A stretch of 46,444 bases of DNA from an uncultured Bacteroidales bacterium. GTDB taxonomy: Bacteria > Bacteroidota > Bacteroidia > Bacteroidales > P3. Where the stretch lies: contig CAJOHZ010000018.1 in assembly GCA_905234695.1 (NCBI GenBank), positions 1 through 46,444 of the forward strand, given 5' to 3'. This document shows positions 40,262 through 46,444 of this stretch, in pieces. A program made the translations under genes and the position numbers. Positions within the stretch are counted from its first letter, which is position 1; the number at the start of each line of letters is the position of its first letter. The notes under the pieces are model-generated. The model made no database searches and was not told the DNA's origin. It worked only from the letters and a program-made list of their open reading frames with translations.

Positions 40262-40350
40262 GTGCTGTATGTTGTTTATTATTGTTGATTCGCGGTTTTC
40301 TGCGTACTTCGGAGCGTTGTGCGTAGGGGCGTCAATTTATTTAATTATAA

Positions 40351-41136
40351 TTAGATATAATTGACAAAACTCCGGCCTCTCTCGCTGATAAAACATGCAA
40401 AAGTACTAAATTTTTTTGATATAACGGAATAAATTAATTCTTTGCTGAATTGTTCGCTTTCGAAGTGGCCGATGTCGACGAGTGTGATGCGGTGGTCGGC
40501 ACGTTGAAAGTCGTGGTACTTGAGGTCGCCGGTCAGGTAGATGTCGGCGCCGGCAGCCACGGCATCGTCGATAAGAAAGTTGCCGGCGCCGCCGCAGATG
40601 GCCACGCGGTGTACAGTGGGGCTGGCTATGTCGTTGGTGCGCAGGAGCGGCAGGCCGAGGCGTTGTTTTACCTGCTGGAGGAAGTCGGCGGTGTTGGTGG
40701 GGCGGGGGAGGAATCCCGTGAGGCCGGCGCCCACCTCTTCCGGTTGTCCGGCCATCGGACGCAGGATGTGCCGGTTGGTCAGCTCCAGCCGGTCAGCCAG
40801 GATGCCGTTGACACCGGTGAGCATGTTGTCGAGGTTGGTGTGGGCGGCATAAGCGGCGATGCCGTTCTTAATCAGTTCCATCACTAGCCGTCCGGTGGCA
40901 TTGCCGGGGGTGATGCGTTTCATGCCACCGAAGATGAGGGGATGATGGGTGACAATCAGGTTGACACCTCTGGCGATGGCCTCGTCGACCACCTCGTCGG
41001 TGAGGTCGAGGGCGACAAGCACGCCGCGGCATTCCTGTGAGGGGTCGCCCACCAGAAAGCCGGAATTGTCGTAGTCTTCTTGATACTCAGGGTGAAAGGT
41101 GCTGTCCAGGTAATCGATAATCTCTTTCGTTTTCAT
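40351..41136 (-). CDS. Nif3-like dinuclear metal centre protein
   Basis: A 261-residue protein when started at ATG 41,136 (MKTKEIIDYLD); the frame opens to 41,172 but over the promoter. Metal-binding motifs are THHPLIFGG (His pair) and, near the C-terminus, DIGHFESEQF. The family binds two metal ions in a hexameric ring; it has been described as a GTP cyclohydrolase I type 2 relative, but the biological role is uncertain. The -7 box ends only four bases before the start codon, so the message is probably leaderless. Confidence 0.92.
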   Translation of the reverse strand: MKTKEIIDYLDSTFHPEYQEDYDNSGFLVGDPSQECRGVLVALDLTDEVVDEAIARGVNLIVTHHPLIFGGMKRITPGNATGRLVMELIKNGIAAYAAHTNLDNMLTGVNGILADRLELTNRHILRPMAGQPEEVGAGLTGFLPRPTNTADFLQQVKQRLGLPLLRTNDIASPTVHRVAICGGAGNFLIDDAVAAGADIYLTGDLKYHDFQRADHRITLVDIGHFESEQFSKELIYSVISKKFSTFACFISERGRSFVNYI

Positions 41137-41140
41137 GCTG

Positions 41141-41148
41141 CAAAGATA
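41141..41148 (-). promoter_or_regulatory. Promoter -7 box next to the Nif3-like start codon
   Basis: TATCTTTG on the minus strand ends four bases before the ATG at 41,136. Transcription would start at or next to the A of the ATG. Confidence 0.65.
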
Positions 41149-41279
41149 CACATTTTTTCGCACTCTGCACAATTTCCACCTTTCTTATGTTCGAGGGAGA
41201 GAAGCGTTGTTGATATTGCCTAGGGAAAAATATTTGCAGCCCTTGTAGTTTTTTTTCTCTCTCTTGCGTTATTATTGTT

Positions 41280-41744
41280 GTGAGGACGACGGATCAATTC
41301 GATTCACTGCTCCATCGGTACCGTGGACTGCTGTTTTCATTGTGTCGACGTTACAGTTGCCGTGAGGCAACGATGGAGGACTTGCTGCAAGAGGCCGCTG
41401 TGGCATTGTGGCGGGATAGGGATCGTCTACTCTCGTTACCGGCAGTGCAGCAAGCTGCGCTGACATGGAAGATTGCCCGCAACGCTGTGATAGACACGCT
41501 GCGACGTACAAAAAGGACAGAGAAACTGCCGGAGGGATTTGACGAGGGGGAGGAAGACAGCAGCCTACTAAACGAGCTGTACGAGCGGATTGCCCTGCTG
41601 GGGGAGCCTGACCGCACGATAGTGAGACTACAACTGGAAGGCTATAGCTATGAAGAGATAGCCGATAGGACGGGGTTGACAGTGAGTAATATAAGCGTGA
41701 AGTTAGTACGTATAAAGGATAAAATAAGAAAGGAATGGACATGA
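41280..41744 (+). CDS. ECF-type RNA polymerase sigma factor
   Basis: A 154-residue sigma-70 family protein that starts at a GTG (41,280). Region 2 is visible as FDSLLHRYRGLLFSLCRRYS and DLLQEAAVALWRDRD, with WKIARNAVIDTLRRTKR, and region 4 as LGEPDRTIVRLQLEGYSYEE followed by IADRTGLTVSNISVKLVRIKDKIRKEW. It lacks regions 1 and 3, as expected for ECF factors. The next gene overlaps it by 10 bases and encodes a membrane protein in the usual anti-sigma position. The lipoprotein genes that follow may be its targets. Confidence 0.92.
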   Translation: MRTTDQFDSLLHRYRGLLFSLCRRYSCREATMEDLLQEAAVALWRDRDRLLSLPAVQQAALTWKIARNAVIDTLRRTKRTEKLPEGFDEGEEDSSLLNELYERIALLGEPDRTIVRLQLEGYSYEEIADRTGLTVSNISVKLVRIKDKIRKEWT

Positions 41745-42007
41745 TGACAGAAGAACAGTTTGAGAACTTATGGCAACGCGCCGAAGTTGAAGGTTATGCC
41801 ACGAAACTGTCGCAGGAGTACCCTGCCTGGCGAACACGTCAACGACGTACCGCTGGAATGACTGCCGTGGCTGCCGTGATGTTGGCTGTAGCAGTGCCTG
41901 TGTTTGTGCCGCACCATGACGGATACGGCAAGGTCTACTGCAACCGTACCGGCGTGGCCGACCAGCAATGGGCCGACCTGGCATCCGAAATGCTGCTCGA
42001 TAGCTGA
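41735..42007 (+). CDS. Small single-span membrane protein, likely sigma-factor partner
   Basis: A 90-residue protein: a cytoplasmic half (about 1-38, MTEEQFENLWQRAEVEGYATKL), one TM helix (about 40-58, MTAVAAVMLAVAVPVFVPH) and a short outer part. It overlaps the sigma gene by 10 bases. Its topology fits an anti-sigma factor, but the domain is shorter than the well-known anti-sigma families (no zinc motif), so this is inference from position. Confidence 0.7.
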   Translation: MDMMTEEQFENLWQRAEVEGYATKLSQEYPAWRTRQRRTAGMTAVAAVMLAVAVPVFVPHHDGYGKVYCNRTGVADQQWADLASEMLLDS

Positions 42008-42030
42008 GTGATAACAAAAATATAATAGAA

Positions 42031-42459
42031 ATGAAAACCAAGTTCATAACACTGTTGTTGCTGTCGGTGGCCATCCTCACGGGATGCTCGTCCAAGACAG
42101 ACGGGCAGCCAGGTGAGATATACCAAAAATATGCCTCGCAACCCGGTCTGACGGTGGCACAGGTGAGTGATTTCGAACTCAATGATACGGTGAAGATTGA
42201 CGTGGTGCTGCTGGTGAGCGACAACGATACCTCATGGCGACAGCTGGCGGAAGAACTCGACATACGCTGCGACAGCGGCTCCACATCTTGGCTTGCGCCA
42301 ATCGACCAGCCCGCACAACGCACCGTGTGGAACGGTGACCCCGTTATGCGTGTAATCGCTTCGCCCAGCCGTCACACCATAGGTATCTACCGTATTGACA
42401 ACGAGGAACAATATGATGCCCTCACAGACTACCAACTTGACCAAATATCCAAAAAATAA
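42031..42459 (+). CDS. Small lipoprotein in the sigma-factor cluster
   Basis: A 142-residue protein with a lipoprotein signal (MKTKFITLLLLSVAILTGC, lipobox cysteine at 19). The mature part has no recognised domain; it is acidic and beta-rich (FELNDTVKIDVVLLVSDND) with a helical C-terminus. It follows the presumed anti-sigma gene after 23 bases. It probably faces the periplasm or the cell surface. Confidence 0.8.
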   Translation: MKTKFITLLLLSVAILTGCSSKTDGQPGEIYQKYASQPGLTVAQVSDFELNDTVKIDVVLLVSDNDTSWRQLAEELDIRCDSGSTSWLAPIDQPAQRTVWNGDPVMRVIASPSRHTIGIYRIDNEEQYDALTDYQLDQISKK

Positions 42460-42463
42460 CATC

Positions 42464-43438
42464 ATGAAACACACAACAAAACTACTCGCTATACTTTTTG
42501 CTGCCATTGTTATGACCGCATGTGGCAAAGATGAACCTCAAACTCCCGCCACGGTCGACAAAGACACTCAACGCACGGTAATCTACACTATCGGAGGCAA
42601 TGAAGGATGCCGTACGGTGAAAGACGATACCGAATGGGAATCCATGCTTGACCAACTCTGTGACTATGCACAGCAGGGAGAGCATGTGGCCTTTTATAGT
42701 CTCGGTAGCCACACCCAACAAGCCTCCAAGGAGGGCACTTCAATCAGTACTACCAACCGCGAGGAACTGAAGCGGTGGATGAAGACCATGGAGCGCGAAG
42801 GCAAGACCGTCAATGTCAGCTACGATGACAAAACCGGTACTTGGAATGGATGGGCCTATGCCAACATTCCGATATTGAATGACGGTTCCGATTGCTATAC
42901 GGGTGTGATGACATGTGTTGAGATGTTTTTGGCCGATTATGGCATGACGATGGTGCCGGCCTTGATTGTCGGGAGCGACTCGGTATTGGTGCTGGAGAGA
43001 TACGGCTACATACTGCTATGCGGAGGCGAATTCACCGACGGTGATACGATTACGCTCTGTGGTACGGTGGAGTCCCGTCAGCAGGATGACGGCACGGAAT
43101 ATCTGGTACTCAACCTCTCCGGGACCAGTGAGAGCACCATTGCAGGGTCGTGGAGAATAATCAGTCAAACAGGTTTGTCAACAATTACCGATGAGGTGGT
43201 GTACACCTTTTCCGAAGACGGCACCGTTGGTCGGAGTGTGAATGGCGGAACCCCAGAGAGCGGTTTATGGAGCCTTTCGGACGATGGCTGCCTGTGCTGC
43301 GACCTCTTCCCCGACGGCGGATGCTGGAATATCAACTGGCTTTCGGGCTATACGATGATTGTTTCGCGCACGGGTTACAGTGCTCAAGAAAACAACAATG
43401 TCTATTATGTGATACAATTCGAGAAAGTGGCAATTTAA
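42464..43438 (+). CDS. Lipoprotein with C-terminal lipocalin-like segment
   Basis: The start is ATG 42,464 (MKHTTKLLAILFAAIVMTAC, lipobox cysteine at 20); the frame opens upstream to 42,395 but inside the preceding gene. The mature 305 residues fall in two parts: an N-terminal region with YTIGGNEGCRTVKDD and KRWMKTMEREGKTV (no match recognised), and a C-terminal stretch resembling lipocalin-like domains (IAGSWRIISQTG, VVYTFSEDGTV, GLWSLSDDGCLCCD). The function is unknown. Confidence 0.8.
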   Translation: MKHTTKLLAILFAAIVMTACGKDEPQTPATVDKDTQRTVIYTIGGNEGCRTVKDDTEWESMLDQLCDYAQQGEHVAFYSLGSHTQQASKEGTSISTTNREELKRWMKTMEREGKTVNVSYDDKTGTWNGWAYANIPILNDGSDCYTGVMTCVEMFLADYGMTMVPALIVGSDSVLVLERYGYILLCGGEFTDGDTITLCGTVESRQQDDGTEYLVLNLSGTSESTIAGSWRIISQTGLSTITDEVVYTFSEDGTVGRSVNGGTPESGLWSLSDDGCLCCDLFPDGGCWNINWLSGYTMIVSRTGYSAQENNNVYYVIQFEKVAI

Positions 43439-43533
43439 AGAAAAATTTCATCCTGATTGTAGTTTTTGCCACATTTCATACGTTCTTATAATCGAAACAA
43501 CAAACAACAATACAAATAAAAACAATACACAAA

Positions 43534-44079
43534 ATGAAGAAAAACATTTTTATTGCTGCCGTAGCAGCCCTGATTTTCACCTTTACCGCTTGCCAGAAAG
43601 AAGACATCGATGTTCCCGTCAACAACCCCGGGACAACCGGTACCCCCAGCAGCAACGCCCGTGTGAAGTCCACCTCCGATCTTCACAACACCGATTGGAC
43701 CTATGACATGACTTACGTCGAATTTCTTGATATGCTGGGTGTCGACACTACTTGCTGGCCCTCCTTTGACAATGACACGCTTGTTTTTGGACTGAACTTC
43801 GACGGTACTTATGCACATTTCTCCTTCCCCGATAATATCGAGGCATACGGTGGAGATGAAGGTATGCTGGATCGGATTTACGGGGTTTCCTATACCTATT
43901 CCTACAACGGTACTTCCCATATTGGTTACCTCGATGGCGTGGACGATGAAAATTCGCCTGTCCAGTTGCAGTTCACCTACAACGACACCACCGATGTCAT
44001 CACCTTCAACCTGCCGATGTACTATGCTGAAGACAGCACTGCTGTAGCCCTCACGCTGAATTTCTCGCGCAACGAATAA
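43534..44079 (+). CDS. Small secreted lipoprotein, unknown
   Basis: A 181-residue protein with signal MKKNIFIAAVAALIFTFTAC (lipobox cysteine at 20). The mature part is acidic and Thr/Tyr-rich (WTYDMTYVEFLDMLGVDTT, FGLNFDGTYAHFSFPDN), consistent with an all-beta fold. No family is recognised. The strong terminator at 44,107 follows, closing the cluster. The 95 bases before it are AT-rich but show no certain promoter. Confidence 0.8.
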   Translation: MKKNIFIAAVAALIFTFTACQKEDIDVPVNNPGTTGTPSSNARVKSTSDLHNTDWTYDMTYVEFLDMLGVDTTCWPSFDNDTLVFGLNFDGTYAHFSFPDNIEAYGGDEGMLDRIYGVSYTYSYNGTSHIGYLDGVDDENSPVQLQFTYNDTTDVITFNLPMYYAEDSTAVALTLNFSRNE

Positions 44080-44106
44080 CAGACCAGAACAACAATAAGA
44101 TGCAAG

Positions 44107-44136
44107 GCCCGCCATTTGGCGGGCTTTGTTTTTTTT
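44107..44136 (+). terminator. Terminator after the lipoprotein cluster
   Basis: GCCCGCCA and TGGCGGGC (8 bp with a minimal loop), then a TTTG and a run of T. From 44,137 to 44,428 I see no supported gene, only the palindrome at 44,270-44,295. Confidence 0.9.
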
Positions 44137-44269
44137 AGTTCTTGAAATCCGTATGTATGGAAGGTGGGCAACGTTCGGTGAGTTGATATTCTGCCACCTC
44201 GGCTGCACCGACAACTATGTCCTTCAACGCATGAATTGAGTCTTTTGCATCATTACGGCCTTCATTGGC

Positions 44270-44295
44270 TGTCATTCGGCTGACAATTTGTCAGC
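44270..44295. promoter_or_regulatory. Overlapping palindromes upstream of groES, candidate heat-shock operator
   Basis: A perfect palindrome GCTGACA-ATT-TGTCAGC (44,279-44,295) overlaps a second TGTCA/TGACA pair (44,270-44,285), giving three evenly spaced half-sites about 135 bases before the groES start. A CIRCE sequence is absent. The regulator is unknown. Confidence 0.5.
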
Positions 44296-44428
44296 GTGTG
44301 GCTGTTGCTGGCAGTCTATGCGTTTTTGGCACGGGTTTTGATAATTCTTGGTCGGACGATTCCAACGAGTCTGACTGGGATGAACCAGTCCGGCAAAAAG
44401 AAAAACAAACAACAAAAAACATACAACT

Positions 44429-44698
44429 ATGAACATTCAACCATTAGCAGACCGCGTTCTGATCCAGCCCGCCGAGGCTGAGCAAAAAACCGCTTCGGGC
44501 ATCATTATCCCCGACACCGCCAAAGAGAAACCCCAGAGAGGCAAAGTGCTGGCCGTGGGCAAAGGCACCAAGGACCACGAGATGACCCTGAAGGTGGGCG
44601 ACAATGTGCTGTATGGCAAATACAGTGGCACGGAAGTCGAAATCGACGGCGTGAAGTACATGATCATGAAAGAAAGCGACGTGTACGCAATCATCTAA
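44429..44698 (+). CDS. groES: Co-chaperonin GroES
   Basis: An 89-residue Hsp10, the lid of the GroEL chamber. Landmarks are the N-terminal [12 protein letters not shown], the mobile loop [21 protein letters not shown], and the C-terminal [31 protein letters not shown]. Length is standard. It is followed by groEL after a 133-base spacer of two inverted heptad arrays. Confidence 0.98.
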   Translation: MNIQPLADRVLIQPAEAEQKTASGIIIPDTAKEKPQRGKVLAVGKGTKDHEMTLKVGDNVLYGKYSGTEVEIDGVKYMIMKESDVYAII

Positions 44699-44703
44699 TT
44701 TGA

Positions 44704-44822
44704 GTGAATGGTGATGAGTGAATAGTGAATGGACAAATGCACTGCACAAATCACCGAAAATAAAGAAAACAATAACCCGATTAGTGGTAATGTATAATCA
44801 CGAATCACTAATCACAAATCAC
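44704..44822. repeat. Two inverted heptad arrays between groES and groEL
   Basis: Four plus-oriented units (GTGAATG, GTGATGA, GTGAATA, GTGAATG) at 44,704-44,731 face four minus-oriented units (TAATCAC, GAATCAC, TAATCAC, AAATCAC) at 44,795-44,822. They could form an imperfect RNA hairpin that tunes the groES:groEL ratio. They resemble the ends of the accessory element. Confidence 0.65.
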
Positions 44823-44825
44823 TAA

Positions 44826-46444
<1,619 letters not shown>

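Noticed and set aside
37943..40288. 781-codon plus-strand ORF opposite hutH and the zinc-ribbon gene
   Set aside because: Antisense frame across two certain minus-strand genes; Val/Asp/Gly-rich with no recognisable domain.

Overview
The window comes from a Bacteroidota genome, most likely an uncultured gut or rumen Bacteroidales. The evidence is Bacteroidota-type promoters (TAnnTTTG -7 boxes), type IX secretion (T9SS) C-terminal sorting domains, a rho gene with a long disordered insert, DUF5106/thioredoxin and DUF5686-like envelope proteins, BspA-type repeats and a C10 peptidase. Much of the host DNA is GC-rich, so many long antisense ORFs are meaningless. No tRNA, rRNA or CRISPR array was seen.

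Layout. 0-1.5 kb: 3' part of a T9SS cargo gene followed by a structured dispersed repeat. 1.6-5.4 kb: gcvH (minus), rho and a threonine aldolase (plus). 5.4-11.9 kb: a minus-strand run of a beta-barrel protein, a thioredoxin-fold lipid-envelope type protein, tpiA, a LolC/E-type permease and a sensor kinase. 11.95-20.68 kb: an integrated accessory element. 21-34 kb: plus-strand housekeeping genes (lpdA, an unknown gene, an M23 peptidase, ispH, recF, a DciA-like DUF721 gene, an ABC exporter, a leucyl aminopeptidase, pdxA, polA). 34-37.3 kb: secreted-protein genes, two of them damaged, with two more copies of the dispersed repeat. 37.5-41.1 kb: minus-strand hutH, a zinc-ribbon coiled-coil protein and a Nif3-like protein. 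41.3-44.1 kb: an ECF sigma factor, its probable membrane partner and three lipoproteins. 44.4 kb to the end: groES and groEL (groEL is cut by the window edge only a few codons from its end).

The most interesting part is the element at about 11,955-20,679. It is bounded by 34-bp inverted repeats that differ at one position. Two operons run outward from a central AT-rich region, and each ends in a hairpin terminator directly inside its terminal repeat. The left operon (11 tightly overlapping genes) carries a VirE_N/BT4734-type primase-helicase, a DUF3127-like OB-fold protein, an ASCH-domain protein and small unknowns. The right side carries a Fis-type regulator, then a separately promoted unit of one small membrane protein and two tandem DUF6266-type proteins, the second with a C-terminal InlB-like repeat domain. 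I find no integrase, transposase, relaxase, terminase or recognised capsid gene. The regulator's natural ATG is separated from its reading frame by a run of ten G; nine G would restore the frame, so it looks phase-variable. The central region also holds 11-bp iterons and two more copies of the terminal repeat, as expected of an origin or control region. This could be an undescribed virus-like or plasmid-like element.

Two other genome-wide signals recur: heptanucleotide-period repeats in many intergenic spacers, and a roughly 200-bp palindromic element built on 11-nt repeats that sits 3' of T9SS-type secreted-protein genes.
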